DNA of 43,803 nucleotides from Rickettsiales bacterium (GTDB lineage: Bacteria; Pseudomonadota; Alphaproteobacteria; Rickettsiales; Rickettsiaceae), in NCBI GenBank assembly GCA_947505405.1, contig CANNHR010000005.1, positions 1 through 43,803 of the forward strand, in the 5' to 3' direction. The position numbers and the translations under genes were made by a program. Position 1 is the first letter of the stretch. Every line of letters starts with the position of its first letter. Below the pieces are notes generated by a model. It worked only from the letters and a program-made list of their open reading frames with translations, had not been told where the DNA came from and did not search any database. Below, piece after piece: positions 1-8,323 of this stretch.

Positions 1-80
1 CTGCTTGAATGGATTCCAGATACTAAGTCTCATTACGCCCTAAAGGGCTATTCGACGTAAGTTCTGGAATGACGGCTTAC
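1..80. repeat. degenerate palindromic repeat remnant at window edge
   Basis: ATTCCAGA near position 13 is mirrored by TCTGGAAT at about 62-69, followed by GACGG. This resembles the intergenic palindromes found elsewhere in the window but is too degraded to delimit. No gene is visible between the window start and position 203. Confidence 0.4.
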
Positions 81-202
81 TCATATTTTAATGCGGTAGC
101 CCTGGATTTTTAGTGGTTTAAACAGCTAAATTACTTGCAAACTTACCAATCTAGAGATAACTTGATTGATGATTGATAATTAAATAAATTTTTTGAGGAA
201 CA

Positions 203-1717
203 ATGTTAAATATTTCTTTTGAAGGCAAGGATTTGTACGATAATGAAGCTATAGCAGTCTTGATCAATGATCAGTTAAAAATAGACAATGAGACGATGGT
301 TGTAGATCAAAAATACCATGGTCTTATTTCTAAGACTATTGCTGACAAAAATAGATTTGAGGGCAAAACTGGGCAATTGCTTTCCTTAACAGCTGTGGAT
401 AAAGAAGGCAAAATCAAACACCTCATCATAGTAGGTATAGGAAATGAATCTAGTATTTCTGAGTATCAAATGGAAGAGCTTGGCGCTAGAATATATTCTA
501 AAGCTGAAGCTACTAAAGCTTCTTCGGTTGGGTTTAAAGTGGCTGGTCGAATCGGTAATTTTAGTGAGGATCAAGTAGCTTCACTTCTAGCAAGTGGGGC
601 GCTGCTTGCTGCATATAAATTCGATAAATATTTTACTAAAAAAACGCAGCAAGAAAAATTTGTAACAAAAGATTTTAATATAGTTGTCTCTAACGTAGAA
701 AGTGCCTACCATGCTTTTGAACCTCTGAAAGCTGTCGCAATGGCGGTTTATTTTGCACGAAATTTGGTCAGCGAAGTACCAAATATTTTGTACCCAGAAA
801 GCTATGCCGAGCAAATAATGGAAAAGCTTGAACCACTTGGAATTGATATCGAAGTCCTTGGAGAGCGAGAAATGCGAGATTTAGAGATGGGTGCTTTACT
901 TGGTGTGGGGCAAGGATCTCATAATGAATCTAAGCTAGTAGTAATGAGGTATAATGGTGGGTCTCTTGAGCAAAAACCAGTCTGTTTTGTTGGTAAGGGA
1001 GTAACATTTGATACTGGTGGTATTTCAATAAAACCAGCTCTTGGTATGAGTGATATGAAGCATGATATGGGTGGATCAGCTGCAGTAGTTGGGGTGATGA
1101 AAGCGTTAGCTTTGCGTAGCGCGAAAGTTAATGTTATTGGTATAGTTGGGCTAGTTGAGAATATGCCAGGTGGTGGTGCACAAAGACCTGGAGACGTGGT
1201 GAAGACTATGTCCGGTCAAACAGTTGAAGTACTAGATACCGATGCTGAAGGAAGGTTGGTATTATGCGATTGTGTTACTTATTTGCAAGAAAATTTTGAG
1301 CCAGATTGTGTGATTGATCTTGCCACATTGACTGGAGCTATTGTCATTTCGCTAGCTCGTACTTATGCAGGAATATTTGCTAATGATGATGAGCTTGCAC
1401 AAAAGCTTATAGACTCATCTCTCAAAACAAATGAGAAATTGTGGAGAATGCCTCTTCATAAAGATTATGATGATATGATAAAATCTTCTGTTGCTGATAT
1501 AGCAAATATTGGCAGTGAAAAAGGTATGGCTGGAAGCTCAACGGCTGCTCACTTTATTGGTCGTTTCATTAAAGATGGTGTTAAATGGGCTCATCTTGAT
1601 ATTGCAGGTACGGCTTGGGATAAGACAGGTAAAAATCCAATTTGTCCGAAAGGAGGGGTAGGTTTTGGTGTGAGGTTACTCAATAAGTTTGTATGGGATC
1701 ATTATGAATCAAAATAA
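203..1717 (+). CDS. pepA: leucyl/cytosol aminopeptidase (M17 family)
   Basis: This is a cytosolic di-zinc aminopeptidase that removes N-terminal residues from peptides. The 504-aa length is normal for PepA. The metal-binding signature is present: GKGVTFDTGG near residues 265-275 is followed by the SDMKHDMGG stretch, and the family motif appears as DTDAEGRL near residue 345. The start ATG is preceded by GAGG at a good distance. The 3' end overlaps the mipZ start by 14 bases, so the two are probably co-transcribed. No key residue appears to be missing. Confidence 0.95.
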   Translation: MLNISFEGKDLYDNEAIAVLINDQLKIDNETMVVDQKYHGLISKTIADKNRFEGKTGQLLSLTAVDKEGKIKHLIIVGIGNESSISEYQMEELGARIYSKAEATKASSVGFKVAGRIGNFSEDQVASLLASGALLAAYKFDKYFTKKTQQEKFVTKDFNIVVSNVESAYHAFEPLKAVAMAVYFARNLVSEVPNILYPESYAEQIMEKLEPLGIDIEVLGEREMRDLEMGALLGVGQGSHNESKLVVMRYNGGSLEQKPVCFVGKGVTFDTGGISIKPALGMSDMKHDMGGSAAVVGVMKALALRSAKVNVIGIVGLVENMPGGGAQRPGDVVKTMSGQTVEVLDTDAEGRLVLCDCVTYLQENFEPDCVIDLATLTGAIVISLARTYAGIFANDDELAQKLIDSSLKTNEKLWRMPLHKDYDDMIKSSVADIANIGSEKGMAGSSTAAHFIGRFIKDGVKWAHLDIAGTAWDKTGKNPICPKGGVGFGVRLLNKFVWDHYESK

Positions 1718-2516
1718 AAACCCACGTATTTTTGTTGTTGGCAATGAAAAAGGCGGTGCAGGCAAAACAACTTGCTCAATGCACTTGATTATTGGCTTAC
1801 TCGATAAAGGTTATAATGTTGTAAGTATTGATGTAGATTCTAGGCAACATTCTCTTACATCTTATATCAATAATAGAGAGAGTTATAATCAGAAAAATAT
1901 AGATCATAAAGTTGATATGCCACTGCATTTTCACCTAAAGGAAGCAGTTGACAATTCTATTGAAGAAAAAGATAAGCAAGAAAGGCTGCAATTTGAACAA
2001 ACCTTTAGTGTGGCAAAGAATCATGCAGATTACATTGTAATTGATACGCCTGGAAGCCATACAAACCTATCGAGGATAGCTCACTCATACGCAGATACAG
2101 TTATTACTCCAATTAACGATAGTTTTGTTGATCTGGACGTAATAGCAAAAATAGATGGAGATAATTTTGAGGTCTCTAAACCTTCGATATATAGCCAAAT
2201 GCTTTGGGAACAAAAAATGGAGAGAGCTTCAAGAGATCAGGGATCTATTGAATGGATTGTAGTGCGAAATCGTCTTAGTAACATAGATGCTCAGAATAAG
2301 CGTAATGTTGCATCTGCGCTTGAAACAATAGCCAAGCGTGTGTCTTTTAGAGTTTTACCAGGTTTCAGTGAGCGTGTTATTTTTAGAGAATTATTTCCAT
2401 TTGGACTGACTTTGCTTGACTTAAACAAAGCTAATTTCAATAAATCTTTTAGTTTATCACACGTGGCTGCTCGTCAGGAACTACGGGATTTTTTAGATAG
2501 TTTAGGCGTCAAATAA
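1704..2516 (+). CDS. mipZ: MipZ-like ParA/MinD-family ATPase, division-site positioning
   Basis: MipZ is an alphaproteobacterial ATPase that forms a gradient from the ParB-bound origin and inhibits FtsZ away from midcell. The deviant Walker A motif KGGAGKT lies at residues 16-22, and SIDVDSRQHSLT resembles MipZ rather than plasmid ParA. The ATG at 1704 gives 270 aa, close to Caulobacter MipZ. A TTG five codons upstream is possible, but the ATG has GGGA just in front of it. The gene overlaps the end of pepA, which suggests translational coupling. A large palindromic repeat follows the stop. Confidence 0.85.
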   Translation: MNQNKNPRIFVVGNEKGGAGKTTCSMHLIIGLLDKGYNVVSIDVDSRQHSLTSYINNRESYNQKNIDHKVDMPLHFHLKEAVDNSIEEKDKQERLQFEQTFSVAKNHADYIVIDTPGSHTNLSRIAHSYADTVITPINDSFVDLDVIAKIDGDNFEVSKPSIYSQMLWEQKMERASRDQGSIEWIVVRNRLSNIDAQNKRNVASALETIAKRVSFRVLPGFSERVIFRELFPFGLTLLDLNKANFNKSFSLSHVAARQELRDFLDSLGVK

Positions 2517-2551
2517 AAATCTGAGTTTTACGGAGGAGTGACTAATAATCG

Positions 2552-2659
2552 GTCATCCCGGACTTGATGGGGCTACGCCTGCCTTCGGTTCGGGATCTAC
2601 TTCCGCTGCCTGGGATCCCGAACCGAAGGCAGGCGTAGCCCCATCAAGTCCGGGATGAC
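2552..2659. repeat. perfect long palindrome, two 46-bp arms
   Basis: The left arm 2552-2597 and right arm 2614-2659 are exact reverse complements over 46 bases around a 16-base loop. The ends read GTCATCCCGG and CCGGGATGAC. The element is GC-rich compared with its surroundings and belongs to the intergenic palindromic family seen throughout the window. It lies between mipZ and rmuC, where its transcript could act as a strong stem. The perfect arms imply recent insertion or homogenisation. Confidence 0.93.
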
Positions 2660-2733
2660 GGGCGCAACTCTGTACAGCCGCCTACCCAATGTGATTTACT
2701 ATATATTCTCTAACTCAACGTGTTTAACATACT

Positions 2734-4014
2734 ATGACTTTGTATATTTCGATAATGTTAGCTGCAGTTTTTGGCATAGGACTTGTCTATTCTTTTTATA
2801 AAAATGCACGACTTAGTTTTCAACTCGATTTTCTAGGCCGACTATCTCAAGAAGAAAAAAATAAAAATAATCTACTAGAAGCCCAAAAGATTGAATATAT
2901 CCAAAGAATAGAGCAGTTATCATCACAATCGAAGTATCAAGAGCATTTAATTAGTGAATTCAATAAAATAAAAGCTGATTCGAATGATGCAACTAAAGCA
3001 GCGCTTTTTGAGTTAGGAAATCAGCTATCAAAACAACTAATTGAAATTCATAAAAAGGAAAATCAAGAAACTAGAGAATTTTCAGAGAAAAGTATCAAAG
3101 AAACAACTTCTAGATTTAATGCTGAGTTCGAGAGAATAGTCGGTATGGTTGGATCGCTTAGTAAAGAGGTCTCATTGTCCAAAGATACTGTGGATATAAT
3201 AAAGAATTCTTTGCTGTCTCCATCAGGCGCCGGCAGTCTTGCTGAGATTACACTGGAGAATATATTGAGATCTTCAGGCCTTAGAGTGGGTTTAGATTTT
3301 GTCATGCAATACAGTACTAGTGATGAGGAGCATAACGCCTTTAGACCTGACGCTGTAATTTTCTTGCCAAGTAATAAGTTGATGGTTGTGGATGCAAAAG
3401 CTTCAAAATTCCTAGTAGAAGATCAAGATGACTTAAAAAATCTAGCCAGGACAATGAACACTCATTTGAAGTCATTGTCTGGTAAAAGCTATGCAGATAT
3501 CGTTAGGAAAAATATCGAAAACAAAGGATATTCACTAACAAACATAGTTACTTTGATGTTTTTGCCATCTGAGCATGCGGTAGAAAAGCTAATAGAAGCG
3601 GATAGCGAGTTTATGAATAAAGCTTGGAAAGCCAATATTTTTCCTGTAGGCCCAGCTGGACTTATGAATATGTTGTCATTTGCAAAATTTCAAATATCAG
3701 AGCAGATGATGATGCAGAACCACTTGCAAATAATCGAAGAGGTAAAAAAACTTATGTCTTCTGTTGGTCTGATGGCGGAACATTCTTCAAAGCTGGGCAA
3801 TAGCATTTCCAGCGCAGTTAGCCACTATGACAAATTCGCTGCCTCCTTCAATCGTAATTTTCTCTCAAAGGCTCGAAAGCTTGATAAAATGGGTATTGAT
3901 GGTGGTCTTAAAAAAGACCAAGAATCTCTTCAGCGCATACAAATATTTGTCACAAAAGCCGAACTAATTGAAGTTGAACCGGAGATAGATGTCAAAGAAT
4001 TGACCACAAGTTAA
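2734..4014 (+). CDS. rmuC: RmuC family DNA recombination protein
   Basis: RmuC proteins are thought to limit inversions and recombination at inverted repeats and carry a PD-(D/E)XK-like nuclease fold. The 426-aa protein has an N-terminal membrane segment (about residues 3-20), a long coiled coil (about 35-150) and the RmuC domain with FRPDAVIFLP and MVVDAKAS, which matches the nuclease-type core. The start ATG at 2734 has no clear Shine-Dalgarno sequence. It sits directly downstream of the largest perfect palindrome in the window; a functional link between the two is speculation. Confidence 0.9.
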   Translation: MTLYISIMLAAVFGIGLVYSFYKNARLSFQLDFLGRLSQEEKNKNNLLEAQKIEYIQRIEQLSSQSKYQEHLISEFNKIKADSNDATKAALFELGNQLSKQLIEIHKKENQETREFSEKSIKETTSRFNAEFERIVGMVGSLSKEVSLSKDTVDIIKNSLLSPSGAGSLAEITLENILRSSGLRVGLDFVMQYSTSDEEHNAFRPDAVIFLPSNKLMVVDAKASKFLVEDQDDLKNLARTMNTHLKSLSGKSYADIVRKNIENKGYSLTNIVTLMFLPSEHAVEKLIEADSEFMNKAWKANIFPVGPAGLMNMLSFAKFQISEQMMMQNHLQIIEEVKKLMSSVGLMAEHSSKLGNSISSAVSHYDKFAASFNRNFLSKARKLDKMGIDGGLKKDQESLQRIQIFVTKAELIEVEPEIDVKELTTS

Positions 4015-4174
4015 TGTGAATTACTCATGATTGTCCTCAAGAAAACGACAGTATATGTACAAAAATATTATGGAATTGCTAGAGAATGTTTTTGCATAAA
4101 ATACCCTCTCGATGTCAGTTATGATAAAAAGGGATAGGAAAACCTCTGAAGGCATTTCCGGCGGAGGGACTATA

Positions 4175-4621
4175 TTAGTTAAATTTTGAATTTTTATCAG
4201 CTAGTGCTTTATTTTGGGTCACGAACTTATTGATACTAAATTCATCTAGTTGCTTTGCTTCGTATTTTTTAAGACGCTCTCGCTGGCGTGATTGCTTATT
4301 ATCAAAAGCTATTTCATATTTCTTAAGCTCAGAATATTGATCTCTTAAATCAATTCTGAGCTTTGCAATAATTGTTTCAAGCTGATTAATTTGGGCCTCA
4401 AGGCGCTTAATTAGCTTTCGTGAGTTTTCTACGTATTTTTCCAGCATAAAACTAAATTCTGTAGTTGAATATTTCTCAATTTCTTGATTCATTTCTTCTT
4501 CAACTAGTGTTTTTTTCTCTTCTGATCTTAATTTCTCCGATTCTTTGAATTCTATATCCTTGAGAATTTTATCAAGTTTATTCTTGTGCAGTTTTATCAA
4601 GGTCTTAAGAGTTTTTGTCAT
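4175..4621 (-). CDS. fliJ: FliJ-like flagellar export chaperone
   Basis: The predicted 148-aa protein is highly charged and almost entirely helical coiled coil, as expected for FliJ, the stalk-like cofactor of the flagellar type III export ATPase. Sequence motifs in FliJ are weak. The call therefore rests on length, composition and position: its start overlaps the fliI stop by four bases (ATGA arrangement). It could also be an uncharacterised coiled-coil protein coupled to fliI. The 160 bases between it and rmuC contain only a weak hairpin with CCTCTG and CGGAGG arms near 4143-4168. Confidence 0.7.
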   Translation of the reverse strand: MTKTLKTLIKLHKNKLDKILKDIEFKESEKLRSEEKKTLVEEEMNQEIEKYSTTEFSFMLEKYVENSRKLIKRLEAQINQLETIIAKLRIDLRDQYSELKKYEIAFDNKQSRQRERLKKYEAKQLDEFSINKFVTQNKALADKNSKFN

Positions 4622-5955
4622 TCATTGATGCCCAGAATTTCGCCAAGCTGTTTGTAGCTATCTTCCATAGAGCAATTCTCGTCTGGTCTTTGATTTAAGA
4701 ATTTCTCAATTTTATCAAAATAGATAATAGATAAATCAATTTCAGGGTCAGTCCCCTTTTTGTAGGCGCCAAGCCTTATCATCTCTGCCATATCCTGATA
4801 TGTTGCAAGCATTCTGCGAGCATATGTTACCTGTCTATTTTCTAAGTCATTATTGCATTTTGGCATGGTTCTTGAAACGCTTTTAAGGACATCAACAGCT
4901 GGAAATCGGCCTCGTTCAGCTATTGACCTATCTAGCACAATGTGACCGTCTAATATCCCACGAACCGCATCACTAATTGGTTCGTTTTGGTCATCTCCTT
5001 CTACAAGAACAGTAAAAAGTCCGGTAATATTAGCTTTTTCCATGCCAGGACCAGCGCGTTCAAGAATTTTGGGAAGTTCACTATATACTGACGGAGGATA
5101 TCCTTTAGTAGTAGGAGGCTCGCCCACAGCTAAGCCTATTTCTCGTTGAGCCATAGCGTATCTGGTAACTGAATCCATGATACATAGTACTTCTTTTCCT
5201 ATGTCTCTAAAATATTCAGCTACAGCCATCGTTACATAAGCTGCACGCTTTCTAAGCAGAGCTGATTCATCACCTGTTGCTAATATTATTACGGCTTTTT
5301 TAAGGCCCTCTGGCCCAAGATATTCTTCGATAAATTCCTTGGCCTCACGTCCACGCTCACCTATCAAACCAATGACCTTAACATCAGTGTCAGCATATTT
5401 TGTGAGCATTGAAATCAGTACTGATTTTCCAACGCCGCTACCTGCAAAGATACCCATCCTTTGACCGAAGCAGCAGCTAACAAAACTATCGATAGCTTTC
5501 ACCCCAAGATCTATTTTACCGCCAATTCGTTGTCTTTTTTGAGCTGGCAGAGGATTCGTTTTAAGTAAATATGCTTTCTCACCATATTTAATAGGACCTA
5601 AATCATCTAGAGGTTCGGCAAAAGCATTCAATACTCTGCCAAGCCAGCTGTCGTCTGGATGAATGACATTCTCATGCTGATATACTTCTATTTCAGCTCC
5701 GGATCCAACACCTTGAGTATCTTCGAAAGGCATCAATAATACACCGTCATCGTCAAAGCCAACTACTTCACACAATATTGAAGAGCTTCGCAGACTATTA
5801 TTGATTTTACAACGCGTACCAATGGAAACAAATTCATTGATACCTCGAGCCTTTATTACAATCCCTTTTACTGAAACAACTTTACCAGATACTTTGATTG
5901 CTTTTATATCTTGAATTTCAGCATTTAAAGCTTCTAAGTATGTTTTAAAACTCAT
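4618..5955 (-). CDS. fliI: flagellum-specific ATPase of the type III export apparatus
   Basis: FliI energises export of flagellar rod, hook and filament subunits. The 445-aa sequence shows an N-terminal beta-barrel, Walker A at residues 168-178 (GIFAGSGVGKS), IGERGREAKEFIEEYLG and the KGYPPSVYSELP stretch, which distinguishes FliI/SctN from F1 ATP synthase beta. The start ATG lies behind a good promoter candidate at 5980-6008. A dedicated virulence type III ATPase is the alternative, but the fliJ-like partner and organism context favour a flagellum. Confidence 0.92.
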   Translation of the reverse strand: MSFKTYLEALNAEIQDIKAIKVSGKVVSVKGIVIKARGINEFVSIGTRCKINNSLRSSSILCEVVGFDDDGVLLMPFEDTQGVGSGAEIEVYQHENVIHPDDSWLGRVLNAFAEPLDDLGPIKYGEKAYLLKTNPLPAQKRQRIGGKIDLGVKAIDSFVSCCFGQRMGIFAGSGVGKSVLISMLTKYADTDVKVIGLIGERGREAKEFIEEYLGPEGLKKAVIILATGDESALLRKRAAYVTMAVAEYFRDIGKEVLCIMDSVTRYAMAQREIGLAVGEPPTTKGYPPSVYSELPKILERAGPGMEKANITGLFTVLVEGDDQNEPISDAVRGILDGHIVLDRSIAERGRFPAVDVLKSVSRTMPKCNNDLENRQVTYARRMLATYQDMAEMIRLGAYKKGTDPEIDLSIIYFDKIEKFLNQRPDENCSMEDSYKQLGEILGINE

Positions 5956-5979
5956 CTGTTATATAATTTTTTAAGATTG

Positions 5980-6008
5980 ATTATATTATAAAGACAAGTT
6001 TTATCCAA
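5980..6008 (-). promoter_or_regulatory. candidate sigma-70 promoter for fliI-fliJ
   Basis: On the minus strand TTGGAT (6003-6008) is separated by 17 bases from TATAAT (5980-5985), with an overlapping second TATAAT at 5985-5990. It lies about 25-50 bases upstream of the fliI start. The -35 region is embedded in a short sequence that recurs at 8896-8923 and 39351-39380. Confidence 0.55.
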
Positions 6009-6025
6009 AACTAGTCTTTATACAC

Positions 6026-6155
6026 TAGACTTCTTTCGAAACTCTACTACCAAAGGCATCTGCTTCGTCGCTCCGGTGCTCTGATCCTCGCGGTACATTA
6101 AGTACGCTCCGGTCTTGGCTCCGTGGCTCCTAGCATCTGTTGTGAAAGAAGTCTA
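6026..6155. repeat. 130-bp element bounded by 12-bp inverted repeats
   Basis: TAGACTTCTTTC at 6026-6037 is matched exactly by its reverse complement at 6144-6155. The interior is GC-rich relative to the flanks and has no open frame of note. It looks like a small nonautonomous mobile or palindromic element between fliI and the EAL gene. Confidence 0.65.
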
Positions 6156-6197
6156 TTAACGATCAAATCAGATTTTAAGAGGCGAGCGCTTAGCAGT

Positions 6198-7400
6198 CTA
6201 GTCAATACGACTTTCAGAAGCTGGCAAAAAGAAATTACCTTGCATGCCGTCAATTTTTATATCTATTAAGAACCTTGCAATTTCTCCATTTTCGACAAAT
6301 TCAGCTACGGTCTTAATACCAAGATCGCTTGCCAAACTAATTAAAGCTTCTACAAAAAATCTATTATGATCGTTATTTAAAATATCTCGTATATAACTAC
6401 CATCAATTTTAATAATATCAATAGGTAAATTGAGAAGTTGCTTGAAAGAAGTAAAGCCTGACCCAAAATCATCTAATGCAAATCGACAACCATAAGTATG
6501 CAGTGTGTCAATAAACTTCTTGGTAGTAATAAAATCTTGGTTAAGGGAAGTCTCCGTTATCTCGATTATCAGCCTATTAGCTACTTCATACTTCTTAAAT
6601 AAGCTCTCGATTCTCTTTAATAATCTTTTATTCAGCACACCTATGTTAGAAATATTTACCGATAATTTAATTTTCTTATCATTTTCAAGTTCCTTGATCG
6701 CCATATCAATTACAGTGAAATCAACGATATTTATCAACCCCTTTAATTCAGCATCTTCAATCATCGGGCCAACAGATACGTATCCATCATTTTCATCCGG
6801 TACTCGAAGCAAACATTCGTAATATTCAATATTACCTGACTTGCGGTCAACAATTGGCTGATACATAAATTTTGCTTTCTTTTTTAATAAAGAAGTTCTT
6901 AGCAAATTTAAGTTACTATTACTGCGTCTTAATGTCTCAACATCAACTGGGTGATCATCGTAGTTATGGTAATAACTACGATCTTTTGAAACGGACATAG
7001 CATAAAGTAATAGCGACAATAGTTTATCAGCATTTTTTTGTTCGTCATTGAACTTTATGCTACCTACTCCGCATTTTAAGTAGCTTTCTGGAATTTCTGA
7101 ATCGACATAAAGTTGAACTTGCTTGTAAATAGAATACGCCAATCGTTCGGCAACTTTTGTATCATCTGGGAGAACTATGTACAGTTTAGTAGGGTCGTAT
7201 GTCCTTAAAATAACATAAGCGCTAGATTTTTCACACGCTTTTTCTACCATTAAATAGAACTTGTCGATGATGGCTGCTGTATCTTCTATTAGAATGTTAA
7301 GTTCATCTTTATTCAAGAGCTTAACGATCAGTAAAACGCCATTCTTAACTCGATTAATCTCTTTCTGCAAGGCTTCCATGATTCTTGCTTTATTAGACAT
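6198..7400 (-). CDS. EAL-domain protein with degenerate N-terminal GGDEF-like domain
   Basis: EAL domains hydrolyse cyclic di-GMP. Residues 1-155 resemble a GGDEF fold without the GGDEF motif. The EAL domain occupies about 175-395. Its signature is ECLLR at 195 instead of EALLR, with N249, E280 (EITE), DDFG at 310-313, K331 (KIDG), E367 and Q387, so the usual catalytic set is present and enzymatic activity is plausible. There is no membrane segment, so it should be cytosolic. It stands upstream of fliI on the same strand, about 240 bases apart with a repeat between, suggesting separate transcription but a possible functional link to motility. Confidence 0.85.
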   Translation of the reverse strand: MSNKARIMEALQKEINRVKNGVLLIVKLLNKDELNILIEDTAAIIDKFYLMVEKACEKSSAYVILRTYDPTKLYIVLPDDTKVAERLAYSIYKQVQLYVDSEIPESYLKCGVGSIKFNDEQKNADKLLSLLLYAMSVSKDRSYYHNYDDHPVDVETLRRSNSNLNLLRTSLLKKKAKFMYQPIVDRKSGNIEYYECLLRVPDENDGYVSVGPMIEDAELKGLINIVDFTVIDMAIKELENDKKIKLSVNISNIGVLNKRLLKRIESLFKKYEVANRLIIEITETSLNQDFITTKKFIDTLHTYGCRFALDDFGSGFTSFKQLLNLPIDIIKIDGSYIRDILNNDHNRFFVEALISLASDLGIKTVAEFVENGEIARFLIDIKIDGMQGNFFLPASESRID

Positions 7401-7482
7401 ACTATCCTATGCTGCTTAATTGAAGAATAACGCACATTCATAATACCAAAACCAATTACACTTTAAAACATTAAAGCAATCT

Positions 7483-7746
7483 ATGAGTAGAAAAGAAATC
7501 ATTGAATATAGGCTTCGTGCCCTAAATCCACATTTTCTTGAAGTAACGGACGTTAGTGCGAGCCACGCCGGTCATCCTGGTAGCCCAAATGGAGATGGCC
7601 AAACGCATTTTGAAGTCAAAATTTCTGCTCGCGTTCTAGATACTTGTATAAAAATTGAGCAACACCGTGCTATTAATAATCTTCTAAAGGAAGAATTTGC
7701 TAATGGATTACACGCGCTTTCTATTACAATAGTTAAAAACAAATGA
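7483..7746 (+). CDS. bolA: BolA family protein
   Basis: BolA-type proteins partner with monothiol glutaredoxins in iron-sulfur cluster trafficking and may bind nucleic acids. The 87-aa sequence shows the BolA pattern: an N-terminal helix, a loop with H and G residues, FEVKISARV, and the C-terminal LHALSI signature. The length is typical of small BolA/IbaG proteins. It is followed six bases later by another small gene, so they probably share a transcript. Confidence 0.85.
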   Translation: MSRKEIIEYRLRALNPHFLEVTDVSASHAGHPGSPNGDGQTHFEVKISARVLDTCIKIEQHRAINNLLKEEFANGLHALSITIVKNK

Positions 7747-7752
7747 CTATAT

Positions 7753-7965
7753 ATGACTCAAGAAAACGTAATAAAGATGCTAGCTGGAGCTAGTAAAATG
7801 GCCAGAGAATCTGGAGAAATTATTAAATCATCAAGCGCTAGATGTATAGAAGAAACCATTATAAAAGGAAAATATGTTTCGAGAGAAGAGCACGAGCAGC
7901 TAAAGAAACTAGTTTTAAAGCTCGAAAAAGCTATCTCTAGCTTAGCAGTTTTTGCCAAAAAATAG
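7753..7965 (+). CDS. small UbiK/BMFP-like coiled-coil protein (tentative)
   Basis: The 70-aa product has an amphipathic N-terminal part and a C-terminal coiled coil containing YVSREEHEQLKKLVLKLE. This recalls the VSREEF-type core of BMFP/UbiK accessory proteins, which assist ubiquinone biosynthesis. The similarity is short and the N-terminal half does not match clearly, so the function is a weak inference. It lies just downstream of bolA. Confidence 0.5.
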   Translation: MTQENVIKMLAGASKMARESGEIIKSSSARCIEETIIKGKYVSREEHEQLKKLVLKLEKAISSLAVFAKK

Positions 7966-8027
7966 ACGTTTTGTAGTAAAGCACGTTGAATTAGGTGCAA
8001 AGAACGTCATGGCCAGGAGCCAGAAAG

Positions 8028-8116
8028 GTCATCCTGAATTTAATTCAGGATCTTCTTTTGTTGCATGAGATCCTAGGCCGAAGGCAGGCGCAAGCTTCAA
8101 TCAAGTTCAGGATGAC
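8028..8116. repeat. palindromic repeat element (GTCATCC family)
   Basis: GTCATCCTGAA at 8028-8038 is mirrored exactly by TTCAGGATGAC at 8106-8116. The left part is itself a palindrome (ATCCTGAATT/TAATTCAGGAT), and the right part contains CTAGGCCGAAGGCAGGCGC, which recurs in the copies at about 15430 and 18718. An outer TGGCCA pair at 8010-8015 and 8132-8137 flanks the element. Confidence 0.85.
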
Positions 8117-8262
8117 TGTTTGCGCTCTGGATGGCCACGGGATTTAATTACCTGATTCTAATGGTTTTATTATATACTAATTAGTGACTAATTAGCTTCA
8201 ACTAGGAAATTATTTTTTTGTAACTTTAGAAATTCATGGTACAATAAGCGAGTTGGTGCATA

Positions 8263-8290
8263 TTTAGATATTGTGAATTTTTTGTATAAT
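8263..8290 (+). promoter_or_regulatory. candidate promoter for the phasin gene
   Basis: A perfect TATAAT at 8285-8290 follows TTTAGA at 8263-8268 with a 16-base spacer. The start codon is about 34 bases downstream and has a strong GAGGT ribosome site. Confidence 0.5.
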
Positions 8291-8323
8291 ATAAAAAAAT
8301 CTGAATTATTTTAGAGGTAACCC

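Larger units (their letters stand above)
7966..8323. other. 358-bp intergenic region with repeat and phasin promoter
   Basis: The left two thirds are a repeat element (8010-8137). The right third is AT-rich and carries the likely phasin promoter and a GAGGT ribosome site at about 8313-8317. No further gene is visible. Confidence 0.6.

Noticed and set aside
4015-4174. Small RNA between rmuC and the fliJ-like gene
   Set aside because: Only a weak six-pair hairpin is visible and no promoter/terminator pair supports an RNA gene.
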